The notes beneath the pieces are model-generated. The model saw nothing but the letters and a program-made list of their open reading frames with translations, was not told the origin of the DNA and did not search any database. A program made the position numbers and the translations under genes. A stretch of DNA of 64,000 nt from Ceratodon purpureus (taxonomy: Eukaryota; Streptophyta; Bryopsida; Pseudoditrichales; Ditrichaceae): assembly GCA_014871385.1 (NCBI GenBank), contig CM026427.1, positions 10,292,430 to 10,356,429 on the forward strand, written 5' to 3'. Positions 50,558 through 60,513 of this stretch are shown here, piece by piece (positions within the stretch are counted from its first letter, which is position 1; each line of letters opens with the position of its first letter).

Positions 50558-52138
50558 ATGGCAGAGCCGGCGGTGAACCTGCAAGCAAATTCACAGCAGC
50601 CAAGTAAGTTTTTGGACTCTTGTTATCGAAATTTACACGCAACTTGTACTGAATTCCTGTCAAGGTAGAGCACACTAGATTATAAGCTGTGCACCGTGGC
50701 GAAGCAGTATGTGCACACACTAGAACTTCAGGGTCCACCTACTGATTTATGAAACCTGGGAGCAAAGAGAAGTAGCACATGATTGACGTCCAGGTCACTT
50801 ACAATGGAGTGAATTGAGGTAACCGCCTTCATATATTAGAGTGAAGCCGCAAGGTGTGTAGAGGCAAGAGCAGGAACAGTCCTGCACACCCATACAAACC
50901 CCCTCCGATGCAGAAGTCAGTACAATAGTAGAATTCAGAATAGAAAATCAAAATTAACAAAATGAGGGCGGTGTGCAGACAACCCAAGCTCAGGACAGCC
51001 GAGGAGAGCACCAGCCACAGGTCCTAGGAGAGGAAGAGCAACTCAGGACGATGTAGGTACTTCTAGCAAGAAGGAGAGGGACCCGAACTGGAGCAAGGCA
51101 GAAATTCTCAACCTCATAGAAGCGAAAAGGCTAGAGCGTCTGGAAGAGCTGTCTGTGGAGGACCCCCGGGAGTTAATGGTCCCTGAACTTGGGAAATGGG
51201 GGAAAATAGCAATGATTTTGAATGCCAACAAGGGAGAGGGAGATGTTGAGAGGGACCGGGATGCTTGTAAATACAAGTGGTCCACTCTCCTTTCGGATTT
51301 CAAAAAAATTTGGGATTACCATAGGGGAACAGGTAGGAATAGTGAAGATTACTTCACCGAAACCACTGCCGCACAGAAAAAATTGCACAAGCTCCCCAAA
51401 GCATTCTATTCCGTTGCGTACCGCAACATGGCGGAATTCTTGAGGGAAAAAGCGACCATGACCCCTCCCCATGCCCGGGACACCAGTGATCCCAATGATG
51501 CCAACTACCACGCGAATTTCAATGAAGATATCGACACTGGTATGGAGTGCATGGAAACGGACGGGGAGGACTTCTGGCCCTCTGCCACTGGAGCAAGGGC
51601 GGCATCGCATATTGATCTAACGGGGGGGGACTCTCCAGCCGTTTCCTCTGCCCACACTCAAGGTGCTGCGTATGGAATTGGCAGTCGAGGAGTTGGCAGC
51701 GGACCCTGTAACACAGCCTCCAACGTCAATGTCGGCGGTTACAGAGCCCACTTCCAGAGTCCAAGACGCATGGGGGAGGACATTAACTTGAATGCCCCCC
51801 CTGCACCCGGTGTAGCCCCAACTAGAACAGTCCCCGCACCGCCCCCGGCATCCCCAAACGTGGCCCCGCATGCACATAGCGCAGGTAATTTCACCCCTGC
51901 AGGTGCCATGCCCCCCGTAAGCAGGCAGGGGAGGCGTGCCGAGGAGATACATGTCCTCTCGTCGACAGCCACCTCCGCAGCAGCCGAACTCAGGCGGAGC
52001 ATGGGCAGCACAGGCCATCGAAAGAAGAGGAGCGCGGAGGCTTCAGCGATTGCGGACGGGGTGACTCAGAGTGCTGAGAAAATGGTTCGGGTACTGAGTG
52101 AGATTAACGTTACACAACAGACAACTGAAAAAGACTAA
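50558..52138 (+). CDS. Harbinger ORF1: Myb/SANT-like DNA-binding protein
   Basis: Proposed exons 50558-50603 (MAEPAVNLQANSQQP) and 50979-52138 keep phase across a GTAAGT...GTGCAG intron and give 401 residues. A trihelix/SANT-like domain lies at about 45-130: RDPNWSKAEILNLIEAKRLE, then LGKWGKIAMILN, DACKYKWSTLLSDFKKIWDY and FTETTAAQKKLHKLP. The rest is a Pro/Ala-rich linker and a basic patch (GHRKKRSAEASAIADGV). In PIF/Harbinger elements this protein brings the transposase to the ends and into the nucleus. The frame stops at TAA 52136-52138, but the same frame continues for 101 codons (52139-52444) with LDVQMRHFQEMLRYKKERDF, a coiled-coil-like segment usual near the end of such proteins. The stop is therefore probably a recent nonsense change or a sequence variant. 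Confidence 0.75.
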
Positions 52139-52444
52139 CTGGATGTCCAAATGCGACATTTTCAAGAGATGCTGCGATACAAGAAGGAAAGAGATTTTAT
52201 GGCACTAGATAATGCCCGGATCGCTCATGAGCATGCCCGCCTAGGCATCATGAACCAGCAGATGGTGGTGCAAGCCATCTCGAATTTGGGAGCCGCCATA
52301 ACACGAGGGGTTGCACCACCAGTGCCCACTCCGAGCGCAGCCACATCTACTACCCCCCCTGTGCCTGATGACATTGACCCGACTCCCATCGACGAGACAG
52401 CTGAGGTTGGTGATCCTCAGCATGGCACCGCGTCGGCTACATAA
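52139..52444 (+). pseudogene. Continuation of Harbinger ORF1 beyond the in-frame stop
   Basis: The same reading frame as the preceding ORF stays open for another 101 codons to the stop at 52442-52444. It encodes a charged helical part (MRHFQEMLRYKKERDFMALD, then AHEHARLGIMNQQMVVQAIS) and a Pro/Thr-rich end. The helical part is like the C-terminal coiled coil of trihelix-type Harbinger proteins, so it was probably once translated with it. An internal ATG at 52151 could start a separate short peptide. Confidence 0.55.
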
Positions 52445-53060
52445 ACCTGGCAGACAAGCACAATATCAGAGTCAGAGTTACCCCAGGATTGAATGGTCCA
52501 ATCTCCATTACCGCATCAGAATTCAGTCGAAAAATCAGATGCAATTCCAAGTTAAAGGTAATGTCTTCCTTACCTTTCGTAATGTGTTCTTCTACCTCCT
52601 TTGTTGTCGACGCAGTCTGTTTCTTGAAACCTGGAAACAGTACAGAGTCCGCAGATATTAGATGTCTACTCAGACTACATAGCATGGCCTGTTATGGCTC
52701 AAAAAAAAAATGTTTACTTCTGCATGTCTCCCTCTATGTGCACACTGCTTATATGTAATAAAACTGGACCATTTCATGTTATGCTTGAGCATTAGTAGCT
52801 TGTAAAATACCTTGTACTGGTGACTGAAACCGTCATTGTGTCCCACCCGCCACCTCTCCTCCTCCCGCCGCATTCAGATCCCCATCCAATGTCACCGAGT
52901 ATCCCCATGTTACCGAGTATCCCCATGTCATAAAGAAATCGCTGTACTATTGTACACAGCCCTTCCATAGCTAGCACCCCCACCGAACCGGAACACACCA
53001 CTCCACCCACTACGAGCTCAGAACCCAACCCATCACGAGCAACCACCCACATCCAGATTC

Positions 53061-53100
53061 CCCCCAACCCATCCCGATCCCCCCCAACCCATCCCGATCC
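53061..53100. repeat. Two perfect 20-bp tandem units inside the Harbinger element
   Basis: CCCCCAACCCATCCCGATCC occurs twice head to tail just past the transposase stop codon. A related 18-bp pair with ACCGAGTATCCCCATGT lies near 52897-52930. Confidence 0.85.
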
Positions 53101-53118
53101 CCCCATGACATGTGATAG

Positions 53119-54462
53119 TCACTCAGGTCGGACCCGGTCCTGGACGAGAAACGCAGCTAATCGCCGCCTCTTCTCCTCACCCTGCAGAGCAGGTGGCGGT
53201 GCACCGTCTTCATCATCGCCATCCTCCTCGGCGTCATCGTCCACTGCCGGCACCATGCCCTTCCGTTGGAGCATGGCAAGCAGTCTCTCCACTTCCTCGG
53301 CACTTTGTCCCAACAACAGATTGTGAAGGATGCTGCAGCAAAGTACTACATCTGGCAGCAATGTCACATGTAAGTCTGTCGCACTGTGAAGCTCTCGGAA
53401 TGTCTGCTTGAGAATGCCGAAGGCATTCTCAACGACACTCCTAGCTCTGGACAGTTTACGATTGAAATGGATCTCCTGAACTGAACGCCGCTGGCCCGGG
53501 GTGTCTCGATAAGGGGTTATCAGCCAAGGAAGCATGGGGTAGCCTTTATCGCCAATAATGTATGGCACAAAACCTTCAACACCATCTGCCGGATCAAATA
53601 AGTTTGAAGTAGTTGCTTTTCTATACAACATTGATCTCCTCAGTTGCCGTGCATCATTAGTCGAGCCAGGCATACCAACCGAAAGGTCAATAAATTTTTT
53701 GGACCTATCAACAACTGCCTGACATTGCATTGTGTAAGCCCCGGACTTAAAGTAGAAGTAATCTTCGGGGGAGTGATTGGGCTTTCTAATGTGGAAGTGA
53801 GTGCCATCAATGGCACCCACCACACCTGGGAGCCCCGAGAACTCGCGGAACTGAGCCATGGTCAATTGCAGACGCTGTCCGGTGGGCCAAGAGATTTCCT
53901 CACGAAGCTCATCATTTATAGCCTGAACTACGTCTCTGATGATTCCAGAGGCAGTACTGGTCCCGATCGCAAAGAATTCAGAACACAAAAGCAGAGAAGC
54001 CCCTTGACAAAGCTTGAACAGAGTACACGCTACTCGGACAATGGGGGGTATGGCAAGCCGGTAATGTGTGTTCTGCCTCTCGATATGAGGGCGAAGCAGA
54101 GTAGTGAGACTGAATACTGCTGATTTTGACATCCGAAAATTTTCTAACCACCTATTATCGTCATATTCCTGAAGGACAAATCTAGAAAACCAAGAAGTAG
54201 ATCGTGGGAGCACCCACCACCCTAATTCCTTATCGAGTAGGGTAGTTGCATGAGCAATGCGGAAGTCGTGAAGAACGGAGGCTACTATGGAATTCAGGTT
54301 GACGAGAGTGTCATGCACTTCGCCGACATCTACAGACGAATCACCCTCATCCGGGGGTACAGTATCTGCGGGCCTGAACATAGTATCGACTACATTCTGC
54401 AGTAGTAAAACGAGCGATGGCAAGAAATATGCGACATTTGTAGGATCTAGTCTTCGGTCCAT
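53119..54462 (-). CDS. PIF/Harbinger DDE transposase
   Basis: An uninterrupted frame of 447 residues from ATG 54462, close to the normal length for nuclease-type Harbinger transposases (DDE_Tnp_4). After an N-terminal region with FRMSKSAVFSLTTLLRPHIE and a helix-turn-helix-like part (LFKLCQGASLLLCSEFFAIG) come the catalytic blocks. These are VGAIDGTHFHI (first Asp, 219), SVGMPGSTNDARQL (Asp 270), IIGDKGYPMLPWL, and RARSVVENAFGILK (Glu 345). The catalytic residues expected of the DDE triad are present and there are no internal stops, so it looks intact. An acidic DDDAEEDGDDEDG patch precedes the C-terminus. It is expected to cut and rejoin at TWA target sites together with ORF1. An upstream exon beyond 54462 is possible but not needed. 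Confidence 0.93.
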   Translation of the reverse strand: MDRRLDPTNVAYFLPSLVLLLQNVVDTMFRPADTVPPDEGDSSVDVGEVHDTLVNLNSIVASVLHDFRIAHATTLLDKELGWWVLPRSTSWFSRFVLQEYDDNRWLENFRMSKSAVFSLTTLLRPHIERQNTHYRLAIPPIVRVACTLFKLCQGASLLLCSEFFAIGTSTASGIIRDVVQAINDELREEISWPTGQRLQLTMAQFREFSGLPGVVGAIDGTHFHIRKPNHSPEDYFYFKSGAYTMQCQAVVDRSKKFIDLSVGMPGSTNDARQLRRSMLYRKATTSNLFDPADGVEGFVPYIIGDKGYPMLPWLITPYRDTPGQRRSVQEIHFNRKLSRARSVVENAFGILKQTFRELHSATDLHVTLLPDVVLCCSILHNLLLGQSAEEVERLLAMLQRKGMVPAVDDDAEEDGDDEDGAPPPALQGEEKRRRLAAFLVQDRVRPE

Positions 54463-55007
54463 TACGGACAGCCAAACTTCGGGACACTCTACACACTGAA
54501 CCCTAACCTATGAAGTAGTAACGGAGGACTGAAGGATTACGGCAAGGCACTGAGTTGATGACACCGATCCAAAGCACAGTCCTAGACCTTCCCCAACTAT
54601 ACCCCGTCCGAAGAAAACTTACCTGGTGGAGCCTCCGATCCAATGCGAAGACCTCACCAGAATCTGCAACCCTGTTGTGGCCAGCAACGACTCACAAAAC
54701 CGCCCCCAATTCGACACTGTCCTGAGAAAATAGTCCACCGTGATCCGTTCTCTCCCGTATGAGTGATGCCTGCAATCGAACATCCGCACATCAGCAAATT
54801 GGGGTCGCAGAAATGGGTAACATGAAGAAAACGAAACTATAGAGCACAACTATTACGTACCTGAATACACTGTCGAAGGAGGTGGCAACGCCGTCCCCCG
54901 GAGAGCACCCGCAGAAGATTGCAGTTGGTCATGCAAGGGGGAAGCAATCGCCACCAACACCTTACGGGAACGATGAATCCAGCCCAAGGACGTGCGCAGT
55001 ACCTGCC

Positions 55008-55028
55008 GGGGGGGGGGGGGGGGGGGGG
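55008..55028 (+). repeat. Poly(G) tract within the Harbinger element
   Basis: Twenty-one consecutive G residues lie about 470 bases inside the right end. This is the third long G run on the plus strand in the window. Confidence 0.9.
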
Positions 55029-55480
55029 CTACTCTCCGAGCGGCGTCAAGAGGAATCACGAAATCAACAAAGCAGACTGGAAGCACAAGAAAGCCGTCGG
55101 AGCTCACAGACAGGCAGCGGCACGCCACGGGAACAAGAGCAGAGAATAGAAAAACATACGTTGCGCAAGACGGGGGAAGAGGGAAAGCAGAGACAACCTG
55201 CCCGCACTTCCGCCAACCTGCCCTACCTGCCCGCCACCAAACTGCGGGCTCGAAGTTCAGTTCCGTCAAAAAAAATCCACCACCTCAAATCAACTTTTTG
55301 ACATCATGGTTAAGATGATGGGCCATACCACTCATGGTGTGAAACCCGCAGTCCCTGCCACATCAGGTCCATACCACTCCAATCCAAAAAGGCAACTTCA
55401 GAGATTCACAAGTGTGAACACTAACAGGGTTTTTGCACGCCCACGTAGTTAACCGGTTGTAGGGAGGTGTTTCGGGCCTC

Positions 55481-55497
55481 CTGGTGTAAAGGGGGTA
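55481..55497 (-). repeat. Right terminal inverted repeat of the Harbinger element
   Basis: It pairs with the left terminus at 50039-50055 (core CTGGTG..AAGGGGG) and is followed by TAA at 55498-55500. Confidence 0.6.
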
Positions 55498-55500
55498 TAA

Positions 55501-57763
55501 GGCCTTCAATGTCTTCATATGAGACCATTTGTCTTCTCCTTTAAGACATAAAATATTGCTTTATATTAATAACATTGACTCATCCACTTATCATGGGTAT
55601 AAACAACTCTCCTGTAATAAGAAAAAATCCACGGTTTGTCTTTTTGCTTAATGGCTCTCCACTCACAGCCCTCTACTTACAATACAAATTTTCAAAGATG
55701 GCTATATGTGCTTGTAAACATTCCTTCTTCATGCATGACATGAACATCCCGAACCTCCATTGATCCATAAACATGTTTCATATATTCATCCACTATGGTT
55801 GTAGCCTGTAGGATTTGTCCCATGCAATGTGTTTGACCATTCCAATAAAGCCTTTCCTTCTTAAAACAATATCTTTATGGTAGGCTCCAATGTTTTCAAC
55901 TATAAAAAGGATAAAAAGGATTTGTCAACATTAACATATTATAATCATTGGTGTCGCACTTCTTAATTATAAATGGCTTTGTGCAGAACCTTTTTGTAGT
56001 CATTATCTTGCAAACAACGCAACGGTCAAAGCCAATTTCTAATCATAGGCGTCCTTTTTGGCTCCTTCATATTCACATCCTTTTGTTTCTTGCTTACATA
56101 GCCCTTCTACATGTTTTTTTTTTTGAGTCCAAATGTAAAATACGATAATCAATTTCATGCCTAATTTGTATGCCATAGTCAAACAATTTGTTGTCTTGGT
56201 GACATGCATGGAATATCCAATTGTATATTTTGTTGGACACCTCTGTAATGGTTAGTTTCAAGTTTTCATCCAATTTTTGATTCAATATTACAACAATACA
56301 TAGTAACATCTTTCCATGTCGCTCAATGTCTTCATTTTCTCAAGTTTTAGATTAACCAAATGCATTCCATAGGTCACTAAACTTGATAAGGATCTACCAC
56401 GTACTTGCATGTGCATCCTTTTGGTTTAGTGTATAAAAATCATTTTATCTTTTAGAAATATCAATAAACATCTTCAAATTGTTAAAAAACTACCACATTA
56501 GTCTTCATCATTTGAAAAATAGATTCAAGCTCATCTTGTTAAACAACTCCTATGATGAAAAAAAACTCAACATTGATTTTGGAATAATGTACAATATGTT
56601 TTTTATTGCAAGGCTTTGAAATGATACTTTGCATCATATCATATAGCTTGTCTTCATCATTTTCCTCTATGTGCCATGTCTTTCAAACTCCTTCAAAATG
56701 ATCTTAACTGGTTTCCATTTAAAAGTCCATATGTTGTTGCAAGAGCACATCAAAATATGATTGAGGCCTCAATGTAAATGGTGATTCGGTTTGCCACTTC
56801 CATTAACAATGTTAAATCTCCATAACATGTTCTTTATCCAATATCCATCACGATGGTGATTTTTCGAATTACTCTTATTAATTGGTCAATGCATGTGATC
56901 ATGCCACTGCTCTCCAATTTGCCTTTGGCAATCTATAAGATCACAATGTTGGATTTTTTGTACTTCATTCAATACTATTGAACTTGAAGAAGAAGAAGAA
57001 AAAGAACTTTGGCCCTAAAGGTACTGACGTGAATATAGTCACTAGGGGAAATCTGGGGTCTACAAAAGGCCTTTGGGTTTCCCACGTGCCTAAAAATTTG
57101 GCCCAGCCCGTGCACTTTATCCACTGGCACCAATGGTGCCACGTGTTGCCAACAGTGAATTTCGTGGATGTAGCCAATCGCTGCCAGCAACAGCGTGTGC
57201 CATTGCTGTCACCCCATTGGACAGTAGCTTCTGACGCCGTGAGCGGGCAAAATATCCACCAATGAGAATACCTAGAGAGGCATACGTGGACAACAAGTTC
57301 ACCTACCTTCGCGCTGTCTTACAAGGCCTTTCGGAGACCCCACATTTCTCCTAATAATTTTTTCATTCTATTCGCTAATCAAACTTGAAGAATATAGTAG
57401 TCACATGTTCGATTGTAGAGGTCTTGATTGTATATTTTGAATTACACTCGCACTATAAAAATTATTTGGAGAAACATGAATTAAAAAAAAATATTAAATA
57501 TATTAATAGTATATAGAATTTGTACATAATAATATTAATACAAGGATAAGTTTTTTAATTAAAAGCAATGAAAGAATTTTTTTATTGAAAGACAAGAAGC
57601 TGTTTGTTCAAAATAAAGATTATGGACGTGGTTGGGTGGAAACCCACAAATGGCTACCAATGCCTTGTTGAAGTACCAAACAAGTACTTCAAGCTGGATT
57701 TTGCTAAAATTCAAGATGTAAATGATTATCAGTTCAAAGTGCTTGCAAATTTCATTCGATTAA
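55501..57763. other. AT-rich interval with a promoter-like island
   Basis: Positions 55501-56950 are AT-rich with short frames on both strands and no recognised motif; some look like heavily decayed coding sequence. Positions 57060-57320 are GC-richer and contain two CACGTG boxes and several CCAAT boxes, described separately. Positions 57360-57760 are AT-rich. Confidence 0.45.
57083..57262. promoter_or_regulatory. Cluster of G-boxes and CCAAT boxes
   Basis: CACGTG occurs at 57083-57088 and 57140-57145. CCAAT (either strand) occurs at 57130-57134, 57174-57178, 57216-57220 and 57258-57262. A 15-base palindrome GGCACCAATGGTGCC spans 57127-57141. Such clusters are typical of plant light- or stress-responsive promoters. 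No gene is recognised downstream, so function is uncertain. Confidence 0.3.
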
Positions 57764-58696
57764 CCCCTAAGTGCCCAAGCATGTTTTAGGTCTCAAAACC
57801 TCAAAATTAAACAGTGATTTTTGACCACCTTGTTGGGATTGAGGTATGGTCAATTTTTTTACTGATTTTTCTACTTTTAATTGTAAGATCTTGAACCTAA
57901 GTATTTTCAGTACTTCTTCAAAACATTTCAACTGTTGGATCTTTACCAATAGTGAGATTATAACGTTCAAAGTTGATGCAGAATCTTTTTTGTGCCTTGG
58001 CCGAAAGACATACTCAACTTTGTGCCAAGGGGGACTTGGTGATTATTACTCCAAACATTTTGCTCATATTTTTTTCCATGTAGGTAACTAAGTTCGGCAT
58101 GTCCATGCAAAATTTTGGAGACTCCTTTTGATTTTTTGGCCTTCATGCAAATTCTTTTCCAAAAGGAGGTATAAAACCCACAATATGGTCAAACTTAAAT
58201 AACGTTAAAGATTTTTGGTTTGCAAAAAAAGTGAATGGTAAAAAGTTACATCTATGAGTTTTTTTAATTTTAGAAAAAAAAATTATGAAAAATTCTTAAA
58301 TCTCAAATTTTGACAATTTTTGAAAGGAGAAAATGTAAAATTACAAAAAAATTTGAAGCTTGTTCATGTAATTTTTGGAGGCTGCCCTTCTAAAATTGGT
58401 AAGGCTTTTGACTCGGGTCACTTTGGATTTTGAGTAGTGATTTCGTTATGAACATATTTCAATTTTTATTTTTTTAAAAAGACCAAATTTTAGACTGCCC
58501 GTTTTGGACTTGAAACCTAAATTTTCTAGTTGAAGGTTCTAAAATTAGAATTTGACTTTGAAAATTTTACCACGTACACATTGCAATAAAGGGAGCATCC
58601 AATAAAAAATTTAGGCAAAAATATTACTTTTAACCTCTTCATCTTGGCTGCCCAAAACAACAAAAAGTTATTTTGGCTTTCCTAGGCACTTAGGGG
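57764..58696. mobile_element. Candidate non-autonomous element with TTAA flanks
   Basis: The left end reads CCCCTAAGTGCCCAAG directly after TTAA (57760-57763). The right end is CTAGGCACTTAGGGG directly before TTAA (58697-58700). The twelve terminal bases CCCCTAAGTGCC are perfectly inverted. TTAA flanks and C-rich tips are features of piggyBac-type elements. The 933-base interior is AT-rich without a transposase frame. Against this, a copy-like segment near 43115 shows similarity that runs past the TTAA, so the border may be misplaced. Confidence 0.4.
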
Positions 58697-58879
58697 TTAA
58701 AGGAACATTGCATTATGAAGCTCTTGCACATTGAATACAATGTACTTGCCGTAGAAGATAGAAAGTGGTTGTTGGAATATCTCAAAGAATTTCAACAAAA
58801 GATAACTATATAAATTGAGGGAAATCAACTTTTTTGTTGTTTGCAGTGGAGGTAGATACCAATTCAGCACTTCAAGAGG

Positions 58880-59198
58880 GTTACGATGCACTTTGACAGG
58901 ACATCCCCCAGGTTGGGACTTACCTAGTGCTACGAGCATTTTTTGGAGAGGCAGGGTTGATGAGCCCTTAGTTTTTGGTTTTTTATTTTAAAATTCCTAA
59001 GGATGTCCCTCTAGTGTAATTTAGAGCCGCAGGCCCCATTTTTGAATTCAAAATTACCAAAAATGGTCTCGGGGGGGTCCAAATTGAAAATTTTAGGGTT
59101 TTGGAAGAAAAAAGCCAACCAATGGGAGTGGCTCCTAAAAACGCTCGTAGCACTAGGTAAGTCCCAGCCTGGGGATGTCCTGTCCACGCCGTTACGAT
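58880..59198. repeat. Long imperfect inverted repeat (stem-loop capable)
   Basis: The left arm, about 58880-58951, contains GACAGGACATCCCCCAGGTT and GGGACTTACCTAGTGCTACG. The right arm, about 59129-59198, contains CGTAGCACTAGGTAAGTCCC and GGGGATGTCCTGTCC. The arms are roughly 70 bases, mostly complementary, with a loop of about 177 bases. This may be a MITE-like element or two copies of one repeat in opposite orientation. Confidence 0.65.
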
Positions 59199-59229
59199 GG
59201 TTCTCAATTTTCTCGGGATTTATCATAAT

Positions 59230-59669
59230 GCTCAACGAAGGTTCTGTAACTTGGGGTAGCACAAAGCAAACGTGTACAACGACCAACACCATTGAGTTTG
59301 ACTATGTAGTTGTCAATCTAGCAAGTAAACTATTGCAAGACCTTGGAACAATGTTGACCTCAAAACACCATAGCTTATGGCAACAAGTTAACAACCCTGC
59401 ACCGTGACAATCAGTTGGCGATTAAGCTTGTGAAGAACCCAGTATACCACCGCAAAATAGTGCACGTTAAAATCAAATATCATACAATGGAGGAGTGTAA
59501 GCGGACTGGAGAGCTGAGCATTGATACCTATCTCTGCACTAGTGATCACATTGCTGACATCTTAACCTGGAAGTCCCTTCCACATGGTAAGTTTGAACCA
59601 ATAACTATATATATAGATAACTCTGGTAAATTAGTTACCAGCGTGAATAAAGTGCCCTTTAATCTGTAA
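59230..59669 (+). mobile_element. Ty1/copia retrotransposon fossil, short pol fragment
   Basis: This is a fragment of the copia RNase H end of pol. Recognisable words are AIKLVKNPVYHRKIVHVKIK, and HIADILTWKSLPHGKFE near the end, which match the usual copia RNase H C-terminus. It is broken, with only this small 3' part of pol left. No LTR pair was recognised, and it is probably old. Confidence 0.75.
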
Positions 59670-60050
59670 GAGTGCTGTTTGTAGGCCGTGTGGCCTACTC
59701 AGACTCTTCTAAGATTTAATGCCCCCTTTCGGAGGTGGGCTCTATAGTAACCTATTTGTTTATTATTTTTATGAACCGACCACGACTTTATGGGGATGGG
59801 TTTTTGTGTGTAATCCGGGATTTTTGGATAAGTAATAAGTGGTGATGTGTTGTGGTCACCCAGAGTTGTTGGGTATATTGGTTTGTGCCGCTTGAATGGT
59901 ACGCTCTTGGAGTGTAGCCGTCCGAGTTCGAGTCATGTTGAGGACTTGGATGAAGGGATGCGGTGAAATGCTAGTGGGAGTTTGGTAGGAAATAGGGCCC
60001 TCTTAAATCCTTGTGACATTTGGTGCTATCCGGAGTGAGCTATGTTTTCT
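59670..60050. other. Interval between the copia fossil and the G/T-rich block
   Basis: Mixed composition with no gene. A tRNA-like B-box word (GTTCGAGTC, about 59929-59937) is preceded by a D-arm-like GAATGGTACGC. It may be a tRNA-derived SINE relic. Confidence 0.35.
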
Positions 60051-60513
60051 GTGTCATATGTGGAATAAAGTATGTTTCTGTTTTATGGTTTTTGTAAGTG
60101 TGGGAAATTTTGGTTTAGTTGGACACGTGGTTTTGGCTGTGTTCTGGGAAAATTTTGGAGATGTCCCATATGGTTTGTGTTTGGTTGTTTTGGTTGGGTA
60201 TATGTATGTGTGTTTTCTGTGTGGTGTATGCCAATGTCAGCATATTACTTATGGGGGTCACAATGGTCAGTGATCAGTTTGTGTGAGAGTATTGTGGTTT
60301 CCAGTGCTTCGATCCCGTGGACTTGTCTTCTCACATGGATACGGGGGAGTGGGGTATGTGTTGGTATTTGGCACTTTTTGTACGTTTTTAGAGTGTTTTT
60401 TTGGGGTTTGATGGCTGTGTTGTAGGGTTTCATTTAGAGGTTTGTGGGTTTGTGTTTTAGTGTGTTTGTGTTGTTTGGGGTTTGTCTTTTGTCTTATGTT
60501 TAGTAGTTTTGAA

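Larger units (their letters stand above)
50039..55497. mobile_element. PIF/Harbinger DNA transposon, near-complete
   Basis: The element is about 5.46 kb. The left end reads AGCCCCCTTCGCACCAG (50039-50055) and the right end CTGGTGTAAAGGGGGTA (55481-55497). As inverted repeats they agree in 13 of 17 positions, with core CCCCCTTYRCACCAG, and are flanked by TAA on both sides. Inside are the two genes expected of an autonomous Harbinger: a Myb/SANT-like DNA-binding protein on the plus strand and a DDE transposase on the minus strand, facing each other with about 670 bases between their ends. Between and around them lie short tandem repeats (two perfect 20-bp units at 53061-53100) and a G run at 55008-55028. 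An in-frame TAA within the first ORF may be the only damage. This is a plain DNA transposon, possibly young. Confidence 0.85.

Noticed and set aside
53644-54123. Plus-strand frame of 159 residues
   Set aside because: It is the antisense shadow of the Harbinger transposase.
54882-55318. Overlapping frames around the G run near the right end of the Harbinger element
   Set aside because: Poly-Gly comes from the G tract and the flanks have no domain. A transposase leader exon here is possible but unsupported.
55501-56950. Possible decayed transposase on the minus strand
   Set aside because: Some words look protein-like but no catalytic block or family can be named, and the AT bias explains most of it.
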